64,000 nt of DNA from Amblyomma americanum (lineage: Eukaryota > Arthropoda > Arachnida > Ixodida > Ixodidae): positions 47,303,772 through 47,367,771 of the forward strand of contig NC_135500.1 in assembly GCF_052857255.1 (NCBI RefSeq). The letters run 5' to 3'. The stretch's first letter is position 1, and each line of letters begins with the position of its first letter. A program made the translations under genes and the position numbers. Positions 31,011 to 45,459 of this stretch are shown here, one piece after another. The notes under the pieces were generated by a model that was not told the DNA's origin, ran no database searches, and was given only the letters and a program-made list of their open reading frames with translations.

Positions 31011-33095
31011 AAATACGCTGTGCGTATGCGGTGGTGATGGGGTGGCGGTGGAGTGGTGATAAGGTAGTGGTGCGATGGTAGTGTAAATGTACTGGTGAGA
31101 TTAGCCTTACAGCGGCTTATCGGCAATTGCTCCGCCTTAGTCACTGATTTAAGTGACGGCATCTCCACCACTCTTCCATAAGGTCAATATCCTCTAAAAA
31201 CTGAAAGAGTTATCGTGACACTGATCACCGCTCACTTCGGGATCCCTCAGGGTACACGATGCGAGAGACGTCGTCCAAGGTAACGTTCAGACTCCTCAGT
31301 CACGTTCGGCAGAAAAACGCGGGAACATTGAAACGAATTAAATGGTTCCCACCATCCACAACATCGCACGCACATCGGTGAGTGGCGCGGTGAATCTTGC
31401 ACATCCATACATGCGTATAGGCAGAATTCGTGCGCTCTCGATAATGCAATAGAGCGGTTCTGTCGCGCGACAAGCCTAGCGACTGTGTCCTACCAGAAAC
31501 AATTCTCTCTCAGCTACGGCCTCTAAACCCTTGCATTATTGCTGGACATGCGTTCGCTATTCCGCCATCTCCGCAATTTCGGAATGTCGCTCGGAATTTT
31601 GTCTTCCGCGCAGCTTGAGCTGGAGCAGCGGAGACCATAGGCAGTCTCCTCTCCTTCAACGGTTTCGGAGGTTCGTATACGGTGGCGGTTGAGACCATCT
31701 GCAGGCGGTGGTCGACGACACAGGCGGCCATAGCAGGTCGGGAGGCAAATCGCGCCGCGTCTCTGTATTTGACGTTCGTGAGGTTTCCGTGTTTTGCAAG
31801 TGGCGATGGTGGTATGCTAAGAATGCTTTATTGACCCTTTCAAGAGGTCTCGACTGGCGGGGTCCTTAATGAGGAACTCCGGCGGCGAAGACTGCTGCCA
31901 TTAAACGCCGCTTCAAAATATGACTCGCCCCAGTAGCCACTTTCCGGGTCATCATATGACAGTAGCCAATGACAGCTGCTCTCATATGATGCCACTGTCT
32001 TCAGAAAAGCGTTTTCTTTTTACTTCTTTTTCACTTAAGCTATCTGTCGGACTGTCATACCTTTGGATTTCTGGTAATGCATCTATTTCAATGATTTTTT
32101 TTTTTGCAAGGCGGATGTGCGTTTAGCACAAATCTCGAGGTTTTCAACTTGAACACGATTTCGGTTACTAACGCGAGGGACGCGGCAGTCGGCAAAGAGC
32201 CAAATTTCGGACACCTCGGACTGCAGTCTTTTTATACGTGGACCATATGGAAAGTTTAATAACCGACTTATCTGACTGATCCTGCGCCGTGGTGCGCCTG
32301 CTGCACGACTGTCGCCGCAGAGCACGTGCAAGCAGGAAACGAACGCATGGAATGAAGGAAGCATGTGGTCAGTTCGCAGGAGACATCAAGGGAAGCAACC
32401 AAGACGACGACGATGGTCTATGGCCTTGCCATTTGTGTCAGTGCAACACACAACAATGTCTACAGTTTCCCGCCGAAACCAGCAGCTCACTCAAAGAGGC
32501 GACATCTGTTATCAGCGTGCCAACTAAGTGGCGGGCGGGTGGCGCCATCTATGGTGCAAGCGACGATTGCAGTAAAGTACGCGTGTCTCTGCGGCGACGG
32601 CGGATGTTTCACGGAGCAATGCGCCGGAGCTGCCGTTTTACACAGGCGATGGTCGAGGGCGTTCCTGGCGCCCTCTATCCCCTGGCCAAATACGACGTCA
32701 GTGGAAGATGCCGCAGAATACAAACATCACGTAGCTGGGCACTACCAGAACCTCAGAGAAAGCCGCTCAATCTCACCCCATCTGTCACTCAAAATGGAAC
32801 AATTAAGCACACGCCCTTCGCAAAGTTGAAACTAACACCTTCCTCACCCCATACTGTTCTGCAACTTCGGGTGGGGTGACACAGCTTATTGTCCCGACTG
32901 TTTAGATATCAGGATTCTGCACTCATGTAAAGCTGCCTCTTTATTTCCCTTACCTCCCCACTCCTTCCTGTAGTGCGTGGCTTCACTCTGGCTAGGAAGA
33001 TGAACAACAGGGCTCAGCTGAGCAACCGCACTTTGTCACTGGCTGGCCTCAAATAAAGTTTGCCCTCCTTCTACATCAGCTGGTAGATACTAAGC
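31011..33095. other. Unassigned stretch
   Basis: A GGTGG/GTGAT-rich patch at 31025-31080. A plus-strand frame of 196 codons (32289-32879) and an overlapping one (32365-32829) show no recognised domain. AATAAAGTTTGCCC at 33052 resembles the 3' end of a LINE or transcript, but no coding part precedes it convincingly. Confidence 0.4.
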
Positions 33096-33109
33096 GGGGG
33101 GGGGGGGGG
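33096..33109 (+). repeat. G14 homopolymer
   Basis: Fourteen G, a few bases before the long TA microsatellite. Confidence 0.9.
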
Positions 33110-33122
33110 CAGCGACGCAGCG

Positions 33123-35695
<2,573 letters not shown>

Positions 35696-35755
35696 TGAAT
35701 GAATGAATGAATGAATGAATGAATGAATGAATGAATGAATGAATGAATGAATGAA
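35696..35755 (+). repeat. (TGAA)15 microsatellite
   Basis: About fifteen TGAA units. On the minus strand it reads as (TTCA)n. Confidence 0.95.
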
Positions 35756-38700
35756 CTGCGTCCCACCGAAGCAGCATGAAACAGGACCACCGAACCTAGA
35801 AGACAGCAACGCAACGACCCGGAGAGCACCTTATCCGAAGAGGGCAACGAACGAGCCCACCCTCTAAACGGGAACACAACACGGTCATGAAACAGATGAA
35901 CGACCTGGCATCAGAAGGGGGCGAGAAACGCCAGAGAAGTCGGAATAAAACACCGCCGCCCATCGAACAACCTCACAGTCATTACAACATGGCGATTCAT
36001 ACATCTCCGCTTTCAAAGAAGGATGAGAACGTTTCCACACACACTGCCATAGGCACAGCCAGTAAAGAAGAAAAAAAAAAGAAAGGAAGGCGGAGAAAAT
36101 CAGGCGAAATGAAAAAACGTAAACGCCAGTAAAAAAGAAAGTAGATATGGACGGGTGGGTTCGCGAAGCCTATGTCAATTAATCACCGGGCAAGTCCGAC
36201 CACGAGGAAGATTAATCGATCTCACCTTCTCCGTATTAACAGCGCAAGGCAGAAAAGACGGGGGATAACCTTCTTTATTCCTTCCCTTTCCCCTTGCACT
36301 ACCACGTGATTACGCACAGAACGTTGGCCACCCCTCTCCTCCAGACCCTCTCTCATTTGTTTCCATCCTCTCACTGCCGGCGAGTTCGCTTCCCTAATTC
36401 CTTTTTCTCTCCCTGCTGAACTCTTATTGCCTCATTTCTTCGCGCAGTTCTCGTCGGTGGCCTCGTCGGTGCTATTTTTTCTTAATGCCTAGCCGATTTT
36501 TAAGGCCTTTTAAGTTTGTTTTTCAAGTTTTACGCAGTAGAGTTCGCGCCCTAGTTTTTAGAAGGGTATTTTGGTTGTTCATCGGTGTCATTGCCCCCCC
36601 CCCCCCCCCCCCCCCCCTTTACGTCTATGGGCTTGTCGCCCGATCCCCCTTTCCTGTTCCGTATGCAGTAAATGTGCCATGAGAAAAGAAAAGAACACAA
36701 GAAAACGCTCGGGTAGGTTGGGCATAAATTAATGTGCAAGAAATTCGGTCCCCGCACTTCCCAATTCAATTTGCCTTAATATTCGCCCGTTCCGCAAAAG
36801 CGAATAGCAGCGACGACGAGGTATGTAATCGCTGACCAGTGAGCAAAGAAAGAAGTGAAAAGGAAAGAGTTAACAAGCAAAAAGGAAGAAGGCAGTCGGA
36901 ACAGTGAAGGCAGATCGGAGTACGCAAAATGATAAAAATGAACGCGATGGCTGGCGCTCTAGGCTACTAATGGTCGGAAAATGGGAACGGCGTATACGCC
37001 AATCATTAATCGTTTCTGCCCTTGGGTGGAAAAGAGCGAAGGAAAAAAGAAGAGGACCGGCAGCAATATATATGAAGGGGAGAGGAAGGTGCGGCTGCAG
37101 CGTCCGCATCCAACACGGCGCTGTAAGGCTCTGGCGGCGCGAACCCGCTGAGAGCAGAGCACACGATTCATAAGTGCGGACTGGCGCCATTCGTTTCTCG
37201 GCGGCCTGCCTATCGGCATGGGAAGCAGACTGGCGGACATGCGAAGCGGCTCCGATGCGGGCCTGGAGTAATAATGAAAAAAGCACTCGGCGGGAAACCG
37301 CGAGGCTATTTCTCAAACGATGAGGGCTATTAGAGGGCGGGAGAGCAGCGCTCGTTTGTGCTTCGTAATGAATGCGTTGTTCGGCCGTTTGGTACGATGC
37401 GCCGTTTTACGAACGCCAAGAAGCAACGGCAGCACCATGTGTTTGGTCGCACGCATGGGATGCGAGCAGAGGGCGAGCACGGGCTGCCGCGCTGGGAAAA
37501 GTATAACGAATGAAAAAGGTAAGAACGGGGGCGAACCGCCTGATCACTTAAATAGTTCGGTCCAGTGGAAAACAACATGATGCAGCCGCGCGCTCCTGTG
37601 AGCCAAGGTCTTTCACGGAGTCGCAATCTTTCTTCTTATATAGTGTCTGCTTAGAATAGGAAATAAAGCAACCAAAGAAGCTGCCACTTCCTCCGGTTCT
37701 AATAAGGGCCTACCGGGAAAGCGCTATCGCCAGCATGGCCCTTGTGTCACGTTATGACTGATGGGCGATGTCATGATACCGAGTAATATGCTGACCGCGC
37801 CTCAAAGTAAATATACGTCGAGGTCTGTAAATCGAACAAGTTCACCTGCAATGAGAGGAAACTTCGTTTGCTTCTTTCATTCACCAATATCTGAAACTTT
37901 CACCAGTTCCTGAATCCCTTCCTCCAGATGGTCACCTGCAGTGGAAGTGCTAGCGCGCTTTTTTGCTTTCCTGAAAACAGTGTACAACTCCTACGCAGAA
38001 GAGCACTCCTTGGAAGAAGAGCCTTGAGCAGAACTAGGAACCCCTGTCTCCAGGTGTGCAATGAATCACGTGCGGCGCCGTAACGAGCAAAATTTGAGGC
38101 CAATACGAAGACTTCTCGCGGTAAAAAAACGGGGGCCATGAACGAAATACGTAGGATACTCTGCAGCGATGGCGTGAGGGCCCATTTGAAGACTCGCTCC
38201 TCGGACTGAGATCGTTATAGATGCATGTTATCACCCCGCACTACTTCACTCTACCTCGGCCAGGTATTGCTGATTCGAGAGACAAACCTACGCTCGCTGG
38301 TTCTCGATTCATCCCATCCCACCGTTTACAGCACTCTACTGCCACTAAGAACATGGACGTATACTCCATTTAATTACTTACTCGCAGCACTCGAGAAGGT
38401 AGAGACCTCCTCATCCAATCAGGAAAGCGCGTTAAACGTGTTCCTCCTCTACGTGTCGTCTGTATGTGGTCTGCTTACGGCGTACGCATGTATGGTTAGA
38501 AAAGAGTATCAACCCACGCTTACTGCGCACCATAAGCGAATACTCAAGGAACCTTAGGCAATTTTAGAACAGAGTATGCCTGCTTAAGTGCTCTAAACGC
38601 AAGCATTTTGGGCGAAGTTACGCTGTTTCTCACATCCACACTTTCAGTTCAGCGCACATAAACAGAACGCAACGATAACTTCAACCTTGCGACGCCATCC

Positions 38701-38916
38701 GGTTTTTGGAAAGGGAACCACTTCTGTGAACAAAGAAACACTGTTTTAGGCCTATGAGCGGCAGATTCTTCACTCGAAATAAAAGGATAAAGCAAACTTA
38801 TCGCTCATGAGCTTTGCTGTACGCGAGATGAAAGAAAGCGAAGGGCCAACGCCTAATCTATGGGCAGTGAACGTACAGAAAAACCCAATAACAACAACGA
38901 ATTCACTCACAGAGTT
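35756..38916. other. Unassigned stretch with C24 tract
   Basis: It contains a purine-rich patch at 36060-36130 and C24 at 36594-36617. No recognised gene. Frames at 36870-37316 and 37900-38139 (minus) have no signature. Confidence 0.4.
36594..36617 (+). repeat. C24 homopolymer
   Basis: Twenty-four consecutive C. Confidence 0.9.
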
Positions 38917-39055
38917 CTAGAGGCCCGTCTACTCTGCGATGTCAGTGCACGTTAACGAACCGCAGGTGGTCGAAATTTCCGAAGCTTTTCACTACGGGGT
39001 CCCGCATAGCGCGAGTCACTTTGGGGCGTCAAATTCCCATAAACCTGAACCTAAA
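38917..39055 (+). mobile_element. SINE family A, 5'-truncated
   Basis: The plus strand carries the family A body from AGAGGCCCGT through GCGATGTCAGTGCACGTTAA and GGTGGTCGAAATTTCCG to ATTCCCATAAACC, matching the reverse complement of 643-780. The tRNA head is missing. The tail runs into short AACCTAAACCTGAA repeats. Confidence 0.8.
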
Positions 39056-42000
39056 CCTGAATTCAGTCCGAAGCGAGGGGTTCTGCTTCGAAGCGCGCCG
39101 CCTTGTCGGAAACGCTACCCAAGAGCCACGCACGCTCAACTCTGGATATAGCGCATGTAACGCAAGCGTACGTTAAACCTCGATTAGAAATAGCGTTTTT
39201 AGCACGCTATTCTTTAGCGCACGCTATACGATATGGCTAATTTATACTGGCACTACATTCTGTAGCGTCAGAACGTCGCCTTTGCACTCATCGCAGCCTT
39301 GGTGGTGTTGCGAGGAACTACTGAGATGGAGAATAGTTCATTCTCGCAAACACAGGTTAGACGCATCGTTCAGAGCATCGCGAGGCAATGGCCCATGGTG
39401 TCAGCCAAGAAACAGCGCCAGCACCTGCTTGGCTTCAACGCGTGTGATCACGAGAAAAAAAAAAAACTGTGAACGTAGGAAACCTGAAAGGAGCATAGAC
39501 ATCTACATTTTTTGTCGCGTTTTCTTCTTTGCAATTATACACATGACATTGGTATACATGAATGACCAGGTGGTATTTGCCTACGACCACAAAATAATTG
39601 AAACTCAAATTTCTTGCTTCACTTCTTTCGGTTTCGTTTTCGACAGCAAAGCGGTGGGTATGACGGAAAAGGTCCGCACAGGTCACGTGAAAAGCATGAA
39701 AAAAACTGCAACATAATCTCTGCTTCTTCACTCATTGTGTTCCGGCTTTTAAGGCAGATCGGCTCCAGTGTTGTAGAGAATTAAAACCACGAAGCAGCGA
39801 TTATATCGCAGTTTTTCTCGCTCTTTACGTGACCTATACGGATCTGACGTCGTGGGTATAACTCGGCTGTTGCAACTGAAACAGGTGAAATAATAAAGTC
39901 GATTTTCAATTATTTAGCAGCCGTAGGCGACCAGCGCGTGGTGATCCGTGTATGGTAATATCTTATTCCAAAGAGGAAAACACGCAACAAAAAGATAGGT
40001 GTTTTTGCTAATTTAATTGCAGCTTCTGAAAGGCAACAGACCAGACACAAAATGCTGAGAATAGCTATCGTGTACACACGGTGCGCGTCACCACCCTCCC
40101 TCTCCCACTTGTACTACACAAAACCCGACATGCGCTTGGGCTTTCACCACCGACGTCCTTCTTCAAACTTCGCACTGAAGGGCGTCCAGACCTCTTTCGA
40201 GGCTCATCCCCCAGCGCCGAGCCGTGCGCAGGAAGAACTCGGCCAGTCCGTGCTGGTTCCTTCGTCCAGTAATCAAAGTTTGCTCAGCCGGTTTTTTTTT
40301 TATCCGGCATTTGCGAAGCACTCCGTGTAGGCCAGTGAGTGCCTTCTCTGACGCCCCGTCTCTGACACGAAGTCGCGTGCCTAGCGGCCACGCGCTCAAG
40401 CTGCCATGAGCAATGAGCTCACAGCAGCGGCGGCGGACGATCATGCCGCGGATGATCAGAGCTAGAGCTGCACTTTAAGATCAAGGTGCCAGCGCCAGAG
40501 ATAAGAGGGTCGGATAGAGAGAAGCCGCCTTTAACGCTGCACTTTTAATCGTGTAACTTGTATGTATACCTTTACCGGTCTTTAACCTTTATCTTCGATG
40601 TATACAGGGCTGTACATTTTTATATTTTCAATCTTTTGCAAGCTCTAAAGATCACATACTTGTTCACAGAGGTCACAATTGCCATTTAAAGGTATACGGC
40701 TCCTGTATAACTCAAGCGGTGATATCTATAGCTGATCGAGTTTGCGCCGTATGCGTTTAAGTTAAGGAAGAAGAGGGCGAGGGTTGCATAATTGGGCGAG
40801 GAGGCCGAATTATGCGCCGGTTCCGCCGGCGGAGGCGGGGGTTCGTGTCTCTCCACTAGAAACCCAGCGCTAGGTTCGCGAGGAGAACTCCAGCCTCGGT
40901 TCCCTACTGGTTCGTTTGAAGTGCCACCCCACTGACCGAGCGTAGCGCACGTGTTGCTGATGTTGGGAGTTGTGCGCTTGCGATGCGCATCAGGCACAGA
41001 GGCATTTGCGGCGTTTTACACGGCCGCTGCCATGGGCAGCAATGCAACTACAAGCAGTATACATGGTGGTGCGTCCCCTCGACATCGCCGAGGAGCGCAT
41101 TCGATGCGACTACTGTGATCATAGCCCGAGCAACTACAGCAGGATCGCCAATCCCGGTAAGTTAAGTTTATTTATGCAGCAGCTGCATTCCAGATTATGG
41201 GCCCTGACAATCTATGTTGCCTTTTGTATACGCGATACTCCTAGAAGCAAGACAATCCAAATTATATAGTTGCTTTGCGCTACATCCTGTCTTCGCCTGC
41301 AGTTGACGAACCTATCCCTCGTCCAAGTATTACCTGTTTTGCTTTCACGTGCGCGCGTATATAGCTTCTGTCGCCAAAGACTGAAACGCTGTGAGGTAGG
41401 TTTAAGGTAGGATGCTTTGACGGATGTGGTGTTTTTAGGTGCTGTTTGCGCTAAAGACGTCGCCACCACCGGACTGTTTTGACGCAGCAGTCAGGCGCTC
41501 GCGCCTGACAAGGGATGGAGGATCTTTGTTCTCTCTGCGGCTCATGTAGCTCGCCTCCCGCACTCGCCGCATCTGCCTCGCCCTTGTCGCGTCTCCACGA
41601 GCGCAGTCAGGGAAAGATCCTGGAATAAACTGATCGACTTTTACTAGGGTGCTCCTTCACCTGACAACCGTGTCCGCGGGAACAAAACGGAAAGGTGGCT
41701 TCCAATGCGTTTCTCCGAAGCACAGTAGCAGAGACTGCGCGCACACGGTGTCAGCTGCTTGTTACCGTTCTGGGGAAAAAACAAAAACTTCCATAATCTG
41801 CTGTCTGTTGTTTCTGCTCATGTACAGGGTCAATAACCATTAGCGGGAGCACGGCTCTGCGTGGCCACTCACGTGTGGAGATCCACTGCATCTAACCCGG
41901 GCATGAATCACTTCAGAGTGGCGCACGAAAAGAGAGACACGGTGCTTCGTGTCATGTGCCCCTTTGCACGAGTTTGGTACCGGCTTGGTCGCAATTGTGC

Positions 42001-42354
42001 TGCGCACGCGCGCAGCCACGTGCAGCCGTGTTCACGCTCACTGTGACTGAGCCCGTACTGCGCCTTTACTGCACTCCTGGCTCATAGGTTTGGGTGGTGC
42101 GAAACGCACGTGCCTGCGGCTTGCAAACTGAACTGTGATATCCAGCGCCGAAACAGAATGATCTAGGCGATCCAGTAACGCATCCTTGCGAAAAAAGAAA
42201 AGGCGCCTAGATATAGGATCTGTTGAGTTTGAAGGAAAAGAAGCGGAACTTCGTGAAAGCCTACCCTAAAAAGCAAATTTGTTTGAGCATTCTCAGAAAT
42301 TTCTTGTCCACTGAAGGGTAATTTTGTGCCGTATGAAAAATGCTGTTTTAAAAG
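39056..42354. other. Unassigned stretch
   Basis: No exon was called. A GC-rich part at 41480-41640 ends with GGAATAAACTGATCGAC and has the look of an LTR or a transcript 3' end, but no partner LTR was seen. A plus-strand frame at 40970-41151 followed by GTAAGT could be a chance exon-like stretch. Confidence 0.35.

Positions 42355-42387
<33 letters not shown>
42355..42387. repeat. (TA)n microsatellite, short
   Basis: About 16 TA units. Confidence 0.9.
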
Positions 42388-42393
<6 letters not shown>

Positions 42394-43375
42394 CCTGAAA
42401 GTCCTTGAAAACCCGTTAATTTGTCCTCTCAAGACCAGTATGAACCCTGCAAACGATTTCAAAAGTGGAAAAATAACGAAAAACGTCTTCTACCAGGAAA
42501 GAAAAAACAAGAGGACTTATTTTTTTCCCAAAATCTAGATAAGATTTCCGTCTGTCATGAAGGAGTAAGGAGAGCACAAGCATAGTGCCAGGAAAACATA
42601 CAAGACTGCTACATTAAGTGAATTTGACAATCTGATTCTCTAGGGCCTTTGGCAATCCTAATTGCGAAATCTGCTACCGACAGTAATCAATGTTACAGCA
42701 CCTCATGTATACGCTTCCAAGGAGCAATCTTGCACATATGGAGGCACTGAAGCAGAATTCATCCATTTGAACAACAGAAGCATTGAGTATGATTTCATCA
42801 TATGCCTGCTGATCTACTGCTTGAAAAACCTCAGCTAAGCCTCTGCATTTTCACAAACACTTATTCTAGTTCAGAAGCCTCTAAGACCTAAAGAACAAAT
42901 TCCACGTTGTTTGATTTTAAACCGACTGAAGTGCTTCTTGGCACCCTTAAAAAATAAAGTGGTCTGCTCAGTACGATTACCCCAGACCGTTTCGGCAAAG
43001 AGATTTAGAAGTGCCCATGTAAACTTTTTTCAGAATAAACTTGTCGGCTACCCAGGAGTTCACATAACGAATGTATATTTTGGATTTGCAATAAAGTGCT
43101 TCTTCTTTTTTATTCCTCTGCAGTAATTTGTTTTGTAACTGGGAGAAGGTTCAAGGTCCTATGCACTTGCATGTGTCATGCTTCTGCGTCTGCCGATTGA
43201 GTTTATCATTCCATCTGTAGCCCATAGGTTACCGTATAAGCGCGGACTTTATATTTATAGATCAGAAAGATGATAGATCACTAGGCCAAAAAAAAAAGGC
43301 ACAGTTAATCTTTTTTTTTACTTCGAGCACGAATCATATATACGCTGTGAAATGAAAATGCAGTTCGCCGCAGAC
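42388..43375. other. Unassigned AT-rich stretch
   Basis: Nothing recognised. Confidence 0.4.
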
Positions 43376-43480
43376 GGGATCCGAACCCACAACCTCTGCA
43401 GGTCATATGTGGTGATCTTAGTTCAATGAGAGATCATTGCACCAGTCATGCGGAGGTGGTGGGTTTGAATCCCATGTAGC
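43376..43480 (+). repeat. tRNA-like repeat (family D) with box-B-like sites on both strands
   Basis: The plus strand shows CTTAGTTCAATGAGAG (box-A-like) and GGGTTTGAATCCC (box B, 43461-43473), spaced as in a tRNA. The minus strand has another box B, GGGTTCGGATCCC (43388-43376). The plus-oriented tRNA-like unit is the better one. No 3' tail or target duplication was resolved. Confidence 0.45.
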
Positions 43481-45340
43481 TGTTGTGTGCTGTATTTATC
43501 TTAAAGGTTAATTTTAAAGGTTTACAGCAAGAATACTGCGCAAACTTCTAATTTATAACGTTTTCACATACCTTTCAGTAGACGTATACAAAAATTTCAA
43601 ATGTATGCCTTCAATAAAGGTCACAATCTTGGAGGTTGCAGGTTAACCTCTCTGCTAAAAGTTTTCGTGTGACCTATGAAAGTGCCGTGACCTATACCAT
43701 AGAGGTTACCATATGTAAAGGTTATGCATTACCTGTAAATTATAAGCATACAAGTTTTGCAAATGTATGCCTTTATAAAAGGTGGCCAGATTAAGAGTGT
43801 GTGTACGGCGGCAGAGAAAGCGTGGCTATTGAGAGAACACTAAATCATCTGGCGCGCTAAAAATACCATCCGAAAACACGCAGTGAATTTTGTTTTTCTC
43901 GTTGTGAGTACAAATGGGGCTCGAATATTAAAAACCCACGCATTCCGCAAAATTAAGCAGGAAATGAGCGCACCGCGCCCACGACTGTGACTCAGCCGAG
44001 ACGAGGGAACAATGCGCCGGAAGCGGAAGTAAACCAGCGAACAAGCGTGCATATATGGCCGCGTCGCTAAGATAAGCGCCTGGCTTTGCCCATTCCAGCC
44101 GCAGCGCAGCGACGGCGAAAGGCTGCTCTGTCGTTTGAAGCCACTCGGAAACAAACTGCGCCGGAACCGAAGACAACGGGGCCTGCTGAGGCCCTCGAGT
44201 GCACGGGCGCTTGTCACTGTGAGCAAATAGCTCGCACAGAGTGGAAAACGTGGACGCTCCTATGCGATGATCATTACCGCATCCATCCACCGACAAGCAC
44301 ACCGTATGCCCCCGAGCGTGCCACAGGAAATAGCTCCACTGAACTGCGTCCTGTCTTTTAAGGCGTTTTTGCTGCAATGGCGCTCAGAGTTCTACACGTT
44401 GACAACAGAAACCAGGACAAAGCTTGAAGACCACCTACACGCTAATATAATTTCAAAGCGCCCACAGCCACACAAAGTATGCCGCTTGCTGCGGCTGGAG
44501 CACTAGCAGAAGCTACCAAAGACAATGGTGTAATTACGGCGCACTTATACGACGCTTCCTTACTGATATGCGCTTGCTTGACGCAAGCGTAATTCCTAAA
44601 TAATAGCCATTTACATGTTATTTATTTACGTCGCTGAAAAGCGCATAAGCTGGCTGAGGCAGTTGCATGCGTATGCGCTGGAACATAATAAAGCGAACGT
44701 TGATACACGAACAATCCGATGCACGGAAGCAAATGCGAAGTTCTGCTGGTCTATTGCTAAAGCGATAGAAAAAAAAAGCAAAAATAGCAGACCAGACGAT
44801 TTCGGATGGCAAGCGTGGAACATCGTGCAGTATAGCTCGAATTGAGTTGGTCACTTAAGGTGCTGTACATGCTAAAGGCACTTAAACTATAGACCTTTAC
44901 CATGAAGGCCTTGACTCAGAAGGCACCCACCAAGAAGGCCTTCACCCTAAAAGCCTTTGGGTAAAGGACTGGGTAAAAGCATAAAGGCCTTCGCCCAGGT
45001 GAAGGACAGCCAGGTGTACACTGCTGGCAGGTTGCCCACAACCCGACCAAGCAGGCTTGAAGGACGTACGCACATCCGTATGCCGGAAATCGGAAAATGC
45101 ATCTGGTAGTGCTAGCGCTCTAAAACAGTACCTGACGTCCTTCTGGTTAGAGCGAAGTGATCTCTTTTGTTAGCTCTGGTGTTTGCCGCTGTAAATGGCA
45201 GGATTTTCGCGATTTTGGGGCATAAGCTGCAGTCGCAGGTTTAACGGATGGAGCGAACAATGCGGGCTGTTATTCAAAACATATTTAATATCCACAGTAT
45301 AAATTAGGAAAACTACGCCGTATGGCGGAAACTCTACCTT
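43481..45340. other. Unassigned stretch with AAGGCCTT-rich patch
   Basis: 43500-43790 is AT-rich with repeated AAAGGT and ACCTTT strings in both orientations. 44890-45005 has several copies of AAGGCCTT(C/G). No coding signature in the frames at 43840-44377. Confidence 0.4.
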
Positions 45341-45459
45341 CCCAAGCAGCACAGGTCATCGGCCCAATATTGCAACAGGATGGTCCCATCCTGGTCCTTT
45401 GTAGGGCCAAATTTTCCAATACAGTTCCAATGTTGGGCCAATTACTTGTGCTGCTTGGG
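45341..45459. mobile_element. MITE-like element with 16-bp terminal inverted repeats
   Basis: The 119-bp segment starts CCCAAGCAGCACAGGT (45341-45356) and ends ACTTGTGCTGCTTGGG (45444-45459), which pair at 15 of 16 positions. It has no coding capacity. Flanks (CTACCTT and TTATTTT) do not show an unambiguous target duplication. Confidence 0.75.

Noticed and set aside
32289..32879. 196-codon plus-strand frame
   Set aside because: Two overlapping frames are equally open, and no domain or start context favours either.
41460..41660. Possible LTR (GC-rich block ending in AATAAA-type signal)
   Set aside because: No partner LTR, primer-binding site or gag/pol sequence nearby.
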